Positions 32,038 to 41,079 of a stretch of 64,000 nt of DNA are shown in pieces; position 1 is the first letter of the stretch, and each line of letters starts with the position of its first letter. The translations under genes were made by a program, and so were the position numbers. This stretch comes from Ferdinandcohnia salidurans (lineage in GTDB: Bacteria; Bacillota; Bacilli; Bacillales; Bacillaceae_L), in NCBI RefSeq assembly GCF_042680725.1, contig NZ_JBHUEK010000018.1, forward strand, positions 124,001 through 188,000, in the 5' to 3' direction. The notes under the pieces are model-generated. The model searched no databases. It saw only the letters and a list, made by a program, of their open reading frames with translations, and was not told the origin of the DNA.

Positions 32038-33459
32038 GTGAAATCAAATCTTACAATTTGGAAAGCAATCATTCCATTATTAGGTTTAATCATTGCTGCA
32101 GCTTGCTCTATTTTTATCTGGAATGCAGGAATGAATTTTCCATTAATGATAGGGGTGATTTTGGCATCCATCGTTGCAATTAGCAGCGGATGGAGTTGGA
32201 ATGATGTCCAACAAATGATGGTAAATGGAGTAACAAGAGCCTTACCAGCCGTGTTTATATTAATGGTGATTGGGACGATTATTGGGTCTTGGATTGCGAG
32301 TGGTGTTATTCCAACAATGATTTATTATGGTGTTTCGATTTTAGATCCGTCCTGGTTTGTTCCGTTCGTTGCGCTAATAACAGGTATTGTTTCGATTACT
32401 CTAGGAACATCCTTTACTTCGATTGCAACTGTAGGACTAGCTTTCATGGCGATTGGAGAAGGATTGGGATTCTCATCGGCACTCGTTGCAGGGGCTGTCC
32501 TTTCAGGTGCCTATTTAGGGGATAAACTTTCACCTTTATCAGATACGACCAATATCGCTGCAGCTTTGGTAGATACGGATTTATTTAGTCATATTAAACA
32601 TATGCTTTGGGATACGATTCCTGCATTTGTAGTATCCCTTCTGTTATTTTGGGTGTTTGGCAGTTTTGAGATTGCTAATAACACAAGTATTGGTAATGGG
32701 ACGATTGAAGCCATTATGTCTGGCTTAGACGAAGCGTTCGTCATTCACCCATTGTTATTATTGCTACCGATATTAACGATCATTTTAATGCTAAAGCGTA
32801 CTCCTGCCTTACCAGCATTGATGGGTGTCGGTTTATTAGGTGCGGTTATCGCTGTTGTAGTTCAAGGAATCTCGGTAAGTTCAATTGTTCAATTTATGAC
32901 AAGTGGCTTTAAGATTGAAACGGGAATAGGTGAAATTGACTCCTTGTTGAATCGAGGTGGACTTACTTCGATGCTTGGGACTGTTGGAATGCTTATGATT
33001 GCTACCGCGCTTGGTGGTATTCTAGAAGAAACGGGAACATTTGAATTGTTAACAGGTAAAATGATGAAAAAAGTAAAAACGACTGGAGCACTCATTGGTT
33101 CTACTCTTTTATCAACCTTTGTTGTAGCGCTAGCAAGTGGGGCTCAGTTTTTGGCAATCATCTTACCAGCAAGAACCTTCGTTCAAAAGTATAAAGATAT
33201 GAATATTGATACGAAAAACCTCTCTAGAACAGTCGAGTCAATGGGGACTGTAGGAATTAACCTTATCCCATGGAGTGTTCCAGCCGTGTTTGCAACGAGC
33301 ATTTTAGGTGTCAGTGCATGGGAGTTTATCCCGTATGCTTTCTTTATTTATCTTGTTCCATTAGTAAATCTGTTGTTTGGTTTCACCGGATGGACGATTG
33401 CTAGAAAGGATTATAGCCAAGATAAAGAACTGGCACAAGTAGAAAGGGAAGTTGTATAG
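32038..33459 (+). CDS. NhaC-family Na+/H+ antiporter-type carrier (second copy)
   Basis: About 473 residues, 11-12 membrane segments. Family motifs: MVIGTIIGSWIASGVIPTMIYYG, SLGTSFTSIATVG-like region, and GAVLSGAYLGDKLSPLSDTTNIAAALV. It probably uses the GTG at 32038, behind a GGTGGGGG stretch; an upstream GTG at 32026 is possible. Its stop overlaps the start of the PqqB-like gene by one base, so the two are translationally coupled. Like the first NhaC copy in this window, it is paired with an enzyme-like protein. Confidence 0.87.
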   Translation: MKSNLTIWKAIIPLLGLIIAAACSIFIWNAGMNFPLMIGVILASIVAISSGWSWNDVQQMMVNGVTRALPAVFILMVIGTIIGSWIASGVIPTMIYYGVSILDPSWFVPFVALITGIVSITLGTSFTSIATVGLAFMAIGEGLGFSSALVAGAVLSGAYLGDKLSPLSDTTNIAAALVDTDLFSHIKHMLWDTIPAFVVSLLLFWVFGSFEIANNTSIGNGTIEAIMSGLDEAFVIHPLLLLLPILTIILMLKRTPALPALMGVGLLGAVIAVVVQGISVSSIVQFMTSGFKIETGIGEIDSLLNRGGLTSMLGTVGMLMIATALGGILEETGTFELLTGKMMKKVKTTGALIGSTLLSTFVVALASGAQFLAIILPARTFVQKYKDMNIDTKNLSRTVESMGTVGINLIPWSVPAVFATSILGVSAWEFIPYAFFIYLVPLVNLLFGFTGWTIARKDYSQDKELAQVEREVV

Positions 33460-34325
33460 TGAGTGAAGTTATTTTAAGTGTGGTTGGGACTGCGCAAGAT
33501 GGTGGTTTACCACAAGCGAATTGTTTTTGTGAAAATTGTAAAAGGGCAATGGAAGATCCAAAGTATAAAAGAACAGCGGCATCATTAGCGATTATATTAC
33601 CAGAAGAGAATAAATGGCATTTAATTGAGGCTTCTCCTGATTTGCGAGAACAAATGGCGCGATTACAAATGAGATATGGATTGGAATCAAAATTGATGAG
33701 CAGTATTTTTATAACGCATGCTCATATCGGCCATTATCCAGGTTTGATGTTTCTAGGTAAAGAAGCAATTAATTCCCGAAAATTACCCGTAATGGCAGGG
33801 TCAAAGATGAAAAAGTTACTGGAAAAAGATGCTCCCTGGAGTCAGTTAACCGCACTTGAGAACATTGTTGTCCAAGAAATCAAGGATAGACAACCTGTGA
33901 GTGTTTCTTCAGAAGTAACAGTGACTCCGGTAACCGTTCCGCATCGTAATGAGTTTTCTGAGACGTTTGCTTTTTGGATCAAAGGACCGAATAAAAAGGT
34001 TTTATTTATTCCAGATATTGATCGATGGGAAGAATGGGAAATTGATATTCGAGAAGCGGTGAAAGAGGCGGATATTTGTTTCCTTGATGGCACATTTCAT
34101 TCCCCACAGGATTTAGCGAATATCGGCCGTGATTATCGACAGGTTCCCCATCCACTAATGACAGAGACAATGGAGTTGCTTCAGGATTTAGTAGGAGAAA
34201 CGGAAATTTATTTTACACATCTTAATCATTCAAACCCAGTATTATACAGAGACGGAGCATTAAGGAAAGAAATCGAAGCAAAAGGCTTCTATATTGCAGA
34301 TGAAGAAATGGAATTTAGAATATGA
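33459..34325 (+). CDS. PqqB-like metallo-beta-lactamase-fold protein
   Basis: 288 residues. N-terminus GTAQDGGLPQANCFCENCKRA gives three cysteines as in the PqqB zinc site. The main metal motif reads THAHIGHYPG, so the Asp of the canonical His-X-His-X-Asp-His motif is replaced by Gly. Later blocks are VPHRNEFSETFAFWI, FIPDIDRW and FTHLNHSNPV. PqqB hydroxylates a tyrosine-derived precursor in PQQ synthesis, but no other pqq gene is present, so the role here is unknown. The GTG overlaps the NhaC stop. Confidence 0.78.
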   Translation: MSEVILSVVGTAQDGGLPQANCFCENCKRAMEDPKYKRTAASLAIILPEENKWHLIEASPDLREQMARLQMRYGLESKLMSSIFITHAHIGHYPGLMFLGKEAINSRKLPVMAGSKMKKLLEKDAPWSQLTALENIVVQEIKDRQPVSVSSEVTVTPVTVPHRNEFSETFAFWIKGPNKKVLFIPDIDRWEEWEIDIREAVKEADICFLDGTFHSPQDLANIGRDYRQVPHPLMTETMELLQDLVGETEIYFTHLNHSNPVLYRDGALRKEIEAKGFYIADEEMEFRI

Positions 34326-34329
34326 AGTG

Positions 34330-34399
34330 TGGGACGCGTTTATCGCCTCCCATTTTTTTTATTAGGGGGAAAAAACTAGGCAGTGGACCTGTTCCATTA
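34330..34399. repeat. GGGACA palindromic repeat, copy 12 (degenerate)
   Basis: GGGACGCGTTTATCGCCTCCC, T-rich spacer, then CAGTGGACCTGTTCCATT. Both stems are damaged. Confidence 0.6.
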
Positions 34400-34462
34400 T
34401 AAATGTATTCGGAATTACATAGACTACAGTTACTAATTTTTTTAGGAAACAGAGTTGATGAT

Positions 34463-35695
34463 ATGGAGAGTTTGGTAGCATCTCTTTCACAATTTATTTT
34501 TTGGTATCCTTTGGTTATGTCCTTATTTTGGATAGCAGGTGCGAGCCTCTTTTTTAGGTACCGGGAAAGAAAGAATAAGGTAGATTTCGACCAGGTTGAG
34601 TGGCCCTTTGTAAGTATTTTAATCCCGTGTTATAACGAGGAAGATACGATTGAGGAAACAGTTAAACATATTGTAAAAGTGAATTATCCGCATAAAGAAA
34701 TCATTGTTGTGAATGACGGCAGTACTGACCGTACAGCAGATATTCTTCATAGATTAGCCCCTCACTATCAAGAACTTCGAGTCATTGATTGTAAGGAAAA
34801 TAGGGGGAAAGCCAATGCCTTACATATTGCCCTTCATGCTTCTAAAGCGGAATATTTAATTTGTATTGATTCTGATGCCATTTTGGACCCTGATGCTCCT
34901 TATTATTTGATTCACCAATTTTTTAATCGTGGTGAGAGATTAGGTGCTGTAACAGGTAACCCAAGGATACGTAATCGTGATACATTACTTAGCAGGCTGC
35001 AAATTGTGGAATATGCGTCGATTATAGGTGCGATAAAAAGAACTCAGCGTACATTGGGTAAAATTATGACAGTATCAGGTGTGGTAGTAGCTTTTCGAAA
35101 AAAAGCTCTCGTAAACGTTGGCCTTTGGGACCGCGATATGATTACCGAAGATATTTCAGTATCTTGGAAGCTTCAGGAGAAGTTTTGGGATATCCGATAT
35201 GAACCACGTGCTCTGTGCTGGATGCTTGTACCTGAAACGATTAAAGGAATATGGAAACAACGAATTCGATGGGCTCAAGGTGGACAAGAAGTGATTCTTA
35301 GACATTGGAGAATATTGCTGAACTGGAAGCACCGAAGAATTTGGCCAATTTATATCGAGCAGTGGGTAAGCTTATTATGGTCGTACTCTTGGATTTTTGT
35401 GACACTTTATTATTTCGTTACCGCTACGAGCATTCAAGAGCTATTCATTTGGATCACCTTCTCCTCATTTTCGCTGATCTTCTTAAGCTTAATTCAATTG
35501 TGGATTTCAATTAAAGTGGATTCCCCATATGACCAAATTTTGAAGTACTATCTGTGGGCAGCATGGTATCCGGTCATTTATTGGGTACTAAATGCAGTTA
35601 TTGTTGTGTTTGCGTTCCCGAAAGCAATTAAGTCTCGAATCAAAGGTGGTTATGCGACATGGACAAGCCCAGACAGAGGAAACAGAATGAATTAA
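34463..35695 (+). CDS. pgaC: Poly-beta-1,6-N-acetylglucosamine synthase, PgaC/IcaA type
   Basis: About 410 residues, a membrane glycosyltransferase of family 2. After one N-terminal helix come the catalytic blocks ILIPCYNEEDT, VVNDGSTDRT, CIDSDAIL, MITEDISVSW and QRIRWAQGGQE (Q-X-X-R-W), then three or more C-terminal helices. It polymerises and exports UDP-GlcNAc-derived biofilm polysaccharide (PNAG). I prefer the ATG at 34463, since the upstream 20 residues start in repeat-derived sequence. pgaD overlaps its 3' end. No pgaA or pgaB homologue is adjacent. Confidence 0.9.
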   Translation: MESLVASLSQFIFWYPLVMSLFWIAGASLFFRYRERKNKVDFDQVEWPFVSILIPCYNEEDTIEETVKHIVKVNYPHKEIIVVNDGSTDRTADILHRLAPHYQELRVIDCKENRGKANALHIALHASKAEYLICIDSDAILDPDAPYYLIHQFFNRGERLGAVTGNPRIRNRDTLLSRLQIVEYASIIGAIKRTQRTLGKIMTVSGVVVAFRKKALVNVGLWDRDMITEDISVSWKLQEKFWDIRYEPRALCWMLVPETIKGIWKQRIRWAQGGQEVILRHWRILLNWKHRRIWPIYIEQWVSLLWSYSWIFVTLYYFVTATSIQELFIWITFSSFSLIFLSLIQLWISIKVDSPYDQILKYYLWAAWYPVIYWVLNAVIVVFAFPKAIKSRIKGGYATWTSPDRGNRMN

Positions 35696-36105
35696 TTATT
35701 AAAACAAAACGCAATTGGGTTCATGAAGTGATTATAGGGTTTTTCTCCCTATTAATATGGATGTTTTGTCTATTTGTCATCTTCTTTTTTATCAGCGCCC
35801 TTTTTAACAATAATAATGAATATTTAAATGTTGTGAAGATGTTATTTAAAACAACAAATATAGAAATAAGAGAATTCATTTATACAGTATTTGCTATTTT
35901 TATCGCATGTTATTTAGGATTATGGTTTTGGAAGTACTATAATACAAAAAGGTTTAGCCATCTGGTGAGAAGAAAATATCCGCAACCCACCTCTGAAGAA
36001 GAGGTTTTAGCACTCGGCTTAATTAGTAAAGAAGACTATGATTCCTTGCAAAATGCAAAAGACATTACACTGAAGAAAAATCCAATTCGGGATCTTGTTA
36101 GGTAG
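35659..36105 (+). CDS. pgaD: PgaD-like accessory membrane protein
   Basis: 148 residues with two hydrophobic helices (about 27-52 and 70-92) and a charged cytoplasmic tail. Such small two-helix proteins (PgaD/IcaD) are needed for full activity of the PNAG synthase. The ATG lies inside the end of pgaC, after AAAGGTGG; a GGGACA repeat starts at the stop codon. Assignment rests on size, topology and context; the sequence itself is poorly conserved. Confidence 0.72.
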   Translation: MDKPRQRKQNELIIKTKRNWVHEVIIGFFSLLIWMFCLFVIFFFISALFNNNNEYLNVVKMLFKTTNIEIREFIYTVFAIFIACYLGLWFWKYYNTKRFSHLVRRKYPQPTSEEEVLALGLISKEDYDSLQNAKDITLKKNPIRDLVR

Positions 36106-36146
36106 GGTCACAGGGACAGGTCCCGTGTCCCACCATTTTTTTACAA
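36104..36146. repeat. GGGACA palindromic repeat, copy 13 (single unit)
   Basis: GGGTCACAGGGACAGGTCCC, GTGTCCCACC and ATTTTTTTACAA, overlapping the pgaD stop codon. Confidence 0.85.
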
Positions 36147-36198
36147 TTATTGTATTGAAAATGAAGGGTTTATAGTGTGGTCGTCTCAATGGTAGGTT

Positions 36199-36311
36199 AA
36201 GTCCGATAAATTGTGATTTTTGTCCGATATATTTGGAAATCCGAAATCTTTGGATTTGTGTCCTAAATACTTTGATTCGTGTCCGATAAGTTACCACCTT
36301 TGTCCGATATC
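36199..36311. repeat. GTCCGATA short tandem motif array
   Basis: GTCCGATA occurs at 36201, 36222, 36281 and 36302, with a weaker GTCCTAAA at 36259; neighbouring copies are mostly 21-22 bp apart. It fills the gap between pgaD and the hemerythrin gene. Confidence 0.7.
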
Positions 36312-36487
36312 TTAAAAACTACCTTTTAAGTTAGTAGATTAGCCTCTTAAATCTATCATCAGCTGAGCGTATTTGAGGACATGATGTGGGGTGAATTCGA
36401 ATGTAGTGATTCCTATCACTAAAGTTTTCGAACAATTAGAGTATGCTTTAGGAAGATAACAAATGGCCGGGGAAAGGGTGAAGTAGA

Positions 36488-37003
36488 ATGCTGATAGAGG
36501 ATCCAAACGTGAAGCTAAGTCCTCCGCTGCAACAATTAAAGGACGAGCACACGTCATTGAGAGCAAACATGGACCGTTTCTATGAGATAGCGGAAGAAAT
36601 AGAATACGAATCTGGCCCCGAAGTACTTGAATTGTTTTCTGAATTATACAAGCAGATTTTAGCTTTTAATAATGAGCTTGCGGGACATTCGAAACGCGAG
36701 GATGAAGGACTGTTCCCAATGATGGACCGTCGCCTTGGAGATAAGGACCGAACCATCGAAACAATGGAATATGAGCATCGTAAGGCAGAGCAGCATCTAC
36801 TGGATTTCCTTGATGAGGCTCTTCAAGCTGGAGAGAGTATCGATGAGTTTGATGCGCAAACTATTACAGTTTACGCAGTCCAGGCTTATGCAACCTTAAC
36901 ACAACACTTCGCGAAGGAAGAAAATATGCTTTTTCCATTGGCTCAAAGAATATTGTCCGCTGAAGAAAAAGTTAAGCTCGGACGATTGCTTCGAGATTTA
37001 TAA
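36488..37003 (+). CDS. Hemerythrin HHE-domain protein
   Basis: 171 residues, mostly helical. The expected di-iron ligands appear in order: His in DEHTSLR, His and Glu in GHSKREDEGLFP, His in EYEHRKAEQH, and His/Glu in HFAKEENMLFP. Such soluble proteins bind oxygen or nitric oxide or sense redox state. The ribosome binding site is weak. A terminator follows. Confidence 0.88.
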   Translation: MLIEDPNVKLSPPLQQLKDEHTSLRANMDRFYEIAEEIEYESGPEVLELFSELYKQILAFNNELAGHSKREDEGLFPMMDRRLGDKDRTIETMEYEHRKAEQHLLDFLDEALQAGESIDEFDAQTITVYAVQAYATLTQHFAKEENMLFPLAQRILSAEEKVKLGRLLRDL

Positions 37004-37016
37004 AATAGCATAAACG

Positions 37017-37054
37017 GAGGCCCCGAATTATTTAATGATTCGAGGTCTTTTTAT
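37017..37054 (+). terminator. Intrinsic terminator after the hemerythrin gene
   Basis: GGCCCCGAAT pairs imperfectly with ATTCGAGGTC, followed by TTTTTA. Confidence 0.7.
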
Positions 37055-37108
37055 TGGGTTTTACCAATTATAACGTATTTTTTTCTATAATTTCCAAAAG
37101 TTAAGGTA

Positions 37109-37281
37109 AAAGCAGCATTTATTCTGTAGGAATTACCGGTTTCATCCAAAAGTCATAAGAAAAAGAGCGTTTATGCTACGGGTTTTTCCAAAATAATCCA
37201 AACGCCATAGTATAAGCAGCATTTATACTATGGCTATTACCAGTTTCATCCAAAACCCATATCAAAAAGAGCTATTAAGAA
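37109..37281. repeat. Two imperfect direct repeats of about 67 bp
   Basis: Copies at about 37109-37175 and 37214-37281 share AAGCAGCATTTAT, ATTACC, GTTTCATCCAAAA and AAAAAGAGC in the same order and spacing. They lie in a non-coding gap; CCAAAA also recurs between them. Confidence 0.7.
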
Positions 37282-37424
37282 TTTACTTTTTCCAAGTATA
37301 TACAAAAGTCCTAGCATTAACCTTATTTTGAAGGTATGTTAACCTCCTAATCATTAAACGAATGATATTCCCTATGACGAAATAACTAAAATTTCTACCT
37401 TTTAAAAATTTTCGCGGAAATCGA

Positions 37425-37453
37425 TTGACAGAAACAAAAATTCCGTGTAATTT
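37425..37453 (+). promoter_or_regulatory. Promoter of the yezD S-box leader
   Basis: TTGACA, 17 bases, TAATTT, about 30 bp before the S-box. Confidence 0.6.
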
Positions 37454-37481
37454 ATATAACAACAACTAAATTACCATTTTA

Positions 37482-37641
37482 TTCTTATCCAGAGAGGTGG
37501 AGGGACTGGCCCATCGAAGCCTCGGCAACAGACAATTGTACTGTGCCAATTCCAGCAAGCGTAAAGCTTGAAAAGATAGGAAGAGTGTATGAAACTATTC
37601 ACGTATGCCCTCTTCTTAAATGAAGAGGGCTTTTTGTTTTT
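37482..37641 (+). promoter_or_regulatory. SAM riboswitch (S-box) before yezD
   Basis: CTTATCCAGAGAGGTGGAGG then GACTGGCCC, GAAGCCTCGGCAAC, a variable stem, GTGCCAATTCCAGCAA and a closing GATAGG. The platform ends in a terminator (GCCCTCTTC / GAAGAGGGC plus T tract, 37607-37641). SAM binding stops transcription. Confidence 0.95.
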
Positions 37642-37717
37642 TGGGCCAAAGAACGGATTGCCATACTGGTCAACCAATGGCAATGAATCATATACATCTT
37701 GAACAAGGGGGAGTTGT

Positions 37718-37891
37718 ATGGCGCAGCTTGATGAATCAAAGGTGAAGCATATTTTATCGACCTTGGAGAAATTAGATTTTGGATCTATTGTAATCACGGT
37801 TCACAATGGGGAAATTACCCAAATCGATGCAACAGAGAAGAAGCGTTTTTCCTTGCAAAAATCTACATCAACCCATACCACAACTAAGTAA
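37718..37891 (+). CDS. yezD: YezD-family small protein (DUF2292)
   Basis: 57 residues: MAQLDESKVKHILSTLEKLD, then GSIVITVHNGEITQIDATEKKRF. This is the pattern of the small YezD/DUF2292 proteins that recur beside sulfur-metabolism genes in Bacillus. Function unknown. AGGGGGAG precedes the ATG. It is the only gene between this S-box and the next terminator, so it is the S-box target. Confidence 0.82.
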   Translation: MAQLDESKVKHILSTLEKLDFGSIVITVHNGEITQIDATEKKRFSLQKSTSTHTTTK

Positions 37892-37913
37892 ATAACTTGC
37901 CGATTAGACAACT

Positions 37914-37974
37914 AAAGGCATCTTTATTTTCAAAGCGTCCATAAAAGACGTTTTAGATAAAGATGCCTTTTTTA
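37914..37974 (+). terminator. Terminator after yezD
   Basis: AAAGGCATCTTTAT pairs exactly with ATAAAGATGCCTTT over a loop with internal pairing, followed by T's. Confidence 0.8.
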
Positions 37975-38070
37975 ATTCAATTTTTGTCTTGCGGGAGAGG
38001 GGATTTAACTACAATAATCCCAAATTAAACTCATTTAGATGAACAAAGACACAAGGAAAGGATGATTAAA

Positions 38071-38622
38071 ATGAGTGAAATCGTAATTTTATCAGGAAGT
38101 CCGTCTGAGAGTTCTAGAACGGACTTAGTCCTACAGTATGTTGGAAAAAGGCTGAAACAAGAGGGTTTCTCGGTCACACATGTATCTGTTAGAGATATTC
38201 CATTTCAGGACGTTTTTAATCTAAGGTTTGATAGTCCTGCACTTAAGGAACTGACTTTACTCCTTCAAGGGGCTGATGGAGTGATTGTCGGATCGCCTGT
38301 ATACAAGGCAGCCTACACTGGGGTGTTGAAGGCAGTCCTAGATTTGCTTCCCCAAGATGTGTTGGCGCAGAAAACAGTCTTACCAATCATGACAGGTGGA
38401 AGCCCAGCCCACTTACTTGCGATTGAGTTCAGCCTCAAACCATTATTGGCTGCATTAAAGGGACAAAGCCAACAAGGAGTGTACTTCCAAGATTGCCAAA
38501 TCGATAAAACACAAGAAATCAACCCAATAATAGATGAAGATGTGTTAGTAAGATTGAAAAAAGAGCTTTATTACTTTATCGAGACAGTAAATAAGAAAAA
38601 AGATTTTGCCATAAAAAACTAA
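38071..38622 (+). CDS. NADPH-dependent FMN reductase, SsuE-like
   Basis: About 183 residues, flavodoxin-like fold: the FMN phosphate loop LSGSPSESSRTD is at the N-terminus, followed by GADGVIVGSPVYKAAYTGVLKAVLDLLP and PIMTGGSPAHLLAIE. SsuE supplies reduced FMN to alkanesulfonate-type monooxygenases; the next gene encodes such a monooxygenase. I chose the ATG at 38071, nine bases after AGGAAAGG. Confidence 0.9.
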   Translation: MSEIVILSGSPSESSRTDLVLQYVGKRLKQEGFSVTHVSVRDIPFQDVFNLRFDSPALKELTLLLQGADGVIVGSPVYKAAYTGVLKAVLDLLPQDVLAQKTVLPIMTGGSPAHLLAIEFSLKPLLAALKGQSQQGVYFQDCQIDKTQEINPIIDEDVLVRLKKELYYFIETVNKKKDFAIKN

Positions 38623-38642
38623 CGGAAGAGGAGCTAATAAAA

Positions 38643-40028
38643 ATGACTAAGAAAAGAATGTATTTAAATGCGTTTGATATGAATTGTGTGGGACATCAAT
38701 CCCCAGGCCTATGGACACATCCGGAGGATCAATCTCATCGTTATAAAGACAGCGAGTATTGGATTGAACTCGCGAAGCTTTTAGAAAAGGGTAGATTCGA
38801 TGCTATATTTCTAGCAGACGTACTAGGGCCATACGATGTGTATCAAGGTTCAAGAGATGCTGCAATCCGACAAGGTACACAAACGCCTGTTAACGACCCA
38901 TCCCTTGTTGTACCGTTAATGTCAGCGGTGACGAAGCATTTAGGATTTGGAGTTACTGCATCTGTTACCCATGAGCATCCATATACATTTGCCCGCAGGA
39001 TGTCGACGCTCGATCATATAACAAAAGGGCGTGTAGGCTGGAATATTGTAACTTCATATTTAAAAAGTGCCGCTGTGAATATGGGATTGGAAGATCAAAT
39101 TAAACACGATGAGCGCTATGACATTGCCAATGAATACTTAGAAGTTTGCTATAAATTATGGGAAGGAAGTTGGGAGGATGATGCCGTTTTACTAGACAAA
39201 CAGAATCGGATTTTCGCAGATCCAAGTAAAGTTCACGACATCAACCATGAAGGTAGGTATTATAAGGTTCCAGGTGCTCACCTTTGTGAGCCGTCTCCAC
39301 AAAGAACGCCAGTACTTTACCAAGCCGGAACTTCTAGTAAGGGGCGCGCTTTTGCTGGTAAACATGCAGAACTAATCTTCATCGGTGCACCTACTAAAAA
39401 TGCAGCTAAGCATTCTGTCAAGAAGCTGCGTGAAGAGGCAATAAAGGCTGGCAGAGCACCTGAGGAAATTAAAATACTTGCTTGTATTACTCCAATCGTT
39501 GGTCGAACAGAAGAAGAAGCGCAAGAAAAATACAATGAATATCAAAAACACGTAAGCTATGAAGGAGCATTAGCACTTTTGGGTGGTTGGACTGGAATAG
39601 ATTTTTCAGAGTATGGTCCAGATGAAAATCTTAAGTATGTTAAAAACGACGCGATTCAATCGACCGTTGAGAACTTTACAAAAATTGATTCAGATAAAAC
39701 TTGGACGATTGATGAGATCAAAAAATATACTGGAATTGGCGGCCTAGGTCCTGTTACTGTTGGCAGCCCAGAACAGGTAGCAAATGATTTAGAAAGCTGG
39801 GTGGAAGAAACCGGAGTAGATGGGTTTAACATTGCTTACGCGATTACACCTGGAACATTTAAAGATTTTATAGAGCTTGTTGTACCGGTATTACAAGAAA
39901 GAGGTCTAGTACGAAAAGAATACGAAGGTGACACACTTAGAGATAGCCTATTTGGTCAAGGGAGACAGTTGCCTGCCCATCATCCTGGAAAGCAATACTC
40001 CAAAACTGCGGCACTAGCAGTAAAATAA
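38643..40028 (+). CDS. FMN-dependent monooxygenase, NtaA/SnaA/DszA family
   Basis: 461 residues, luciferase-like TIM barrel. Family marks: HQSPGLWTHPEDQS, GRFDAIFLADVLG, STLDHITKGRVGWNIVTSY, YQAGTSSKGRAFAGKHAELIFIG and VGSPEQVAND. Members oxidise nitrilotriacetate, dibenzothiophene sulfone or other S- and N-substituted organics using FMNH2 from a partner reductase, here the SsuE-like protein encoded just upstream. Organosulfur scavenging fits the S-box neighbourhood; the substrate is not determinable. Confidence 0.9.
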   Translation: MTKKRMYLNAFDMNCVGHQSPGLWTHPEDQSHRYKDSEYWIELAKLLEKGRFDAIFLADVLGPYDVYQGSRDAAIRQGTQTPVNDPSLVVPLMSAVTKHLGFGVTASVTHEHPYTFARRMSTLDHITKGRVGWNIVTSYLKSAAVNMGLEDQIKHDERYDIANEYLEVCYKLWEGSWEDDAVLLDKQNRIFADPSKVHDINHEGRYYKVPGAHLCEPSPQRTPVLYQAGTSSKGRAFAGKHAELIFIGAPTKNAAKHSVKKLREEAIKAGRAPEEIKILACITPIVGRTEEEAQEKYNEYQKHVSYEGALALLGGWTGIDFSEYGPDENLKYVKNDAIQSTVENFTKIDSDKTWTIDEIKKYTGIGGLGPVTVGSPEQVANDLESWVEETGVDGFNIAYAITPGTFKDFIELVVPVLQERGLVRKEYEGDTLRDSLFGQGRQLPAHHPGKQYSKTAALAVK

Positions 40029-40050
40029 GGTGTGAAAAATAGTATCAGTT

Positions 40051-40079
40051 AAGTCTTCGAAACGATTCGGAGGCTTTTC
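40051..40079 (+). terminator. Terminator after the monooxygenase gene
   Basis: GTCTTCGAA pairs with TTCGGAGGC (G-T pairs allowed) around a short loop, followed by TTTT. Confidence 0.65.
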
Positions 40080-40170
40080 TATTTGGCATTTTTTGATTCA
40101 CGATATAAAAGGAATTTAGATCTGAATAGATGAATATAGTGTTTAAAAGCTTAATATAGGAGGAGTTATG

Positions 40171-40992
40171 ATGAGTACTAATGAGGGGAAATATATTGAA
40201 GTCGATCTGGGGGTCGAATTGTTTGTACAAGATGTTGGCGAAGGGGAACCTATTGTTTTCGTTCCAGGTTTTACTTTCACGACAGAGGTTTTTATTAAGC
40301 AAGTTGAGTATTTTTCAAAAACCAATCGGGTAATCGTAATAGATCCAAGGAGCCACGGAAGATCAACGATAACTCCTCACGGAAATGATTATGTGACACA
40401 CGGATCAGATTTGGCTTCCGTTCTGCAAGCATTAAATGTGAAAACTGCAACTCTAGTAGGCTGGTCGTTTGGTTGTTTTACAGTTTGGGAATATTTGAAG
40501 CAAAATGGCTCAGAAAACATTAAATCTTTAATACTTGTAGATATGCCGCCTAAATCTTTATCGGTAAATGATGAAGAATGGGTTGAAGGCAAGCTAGATG
40601 ATATTGCAGCAATCTATAACGGTTATTTACGAAATCCAACAGGACATAGAGAGTTCATAACCAGTTATATCACCCAAGTGATGGTACAAAGAGATCTTGA
40701 GAAAGAAGAGCTAACCTGGTTAGTGGAGCAATCTTTGAAAACACCCTATTACATCGCTGGTAATTTATTTGCTTCAGGTATGTTTTCAGATTATCGAGAG
40801 GAAGCCAAACAAGCTAGTAAAGCCGTTCCTACCTTAACGATTGTCGCAGAGCACTGGGCGGATATTGCCGTAGAATATACAGAACAATTAACACCAGAAT
40901 CTCAAGTGAGGATTCTAGGTGGCCACATGATGTTTTGGGAGCATGGTGAAAAGTTTAATGCGATTGTGAAAGATTTTCTACATGATAAATAA
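40171..40992 (+). CDS. Alpha/beta hydrolase
   Basis: About 273 residues. PIVFVPGFTFTTEVF gives the oxyanion region, IDPRSHGRST follows, the nucleophile elbow is GWSFG, and the late His lies in GGHMMFWEHGE. The family covers esterases, haloperoxidases and C-C hydrolases. AGGAGG lies seven bases before the ATG at 40171. It follows the monooxygenase gene but has a terminator in between. Confidence 0.88.
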   Translation: MSTNEGKYIEVDLGVELFVQDVGEGEPIVFVPGFTFTTEVFIKQVEYFSKTNRVIVIDPRSHGRSTITPHGNDYVTHGSDLASVLQALNVKTATLVGWSFGCFTVWEYLKQNGSENIKSLILVDMPPKSLSVNDEEWVEGKLDDIAAIYNGYLRNPTGHREFITSYITQVMVQRDLEKEELTWLVEQSLKTPYYIAGNLFASGMFSDYREEAKQASKAVPTLTIVAEHWADIAVEYTEQLTPESQVRILGGHMMFWEHGEKFNAIVKDFLHDK

Positions 40993-41079
40993 GATTCTAA
41001 TAATGAGTGATTCATATCATAACAAAACATTTCAAAAAATGGTCTAATGGGGGTAGATAATGATCATGGAGGTATAAAA

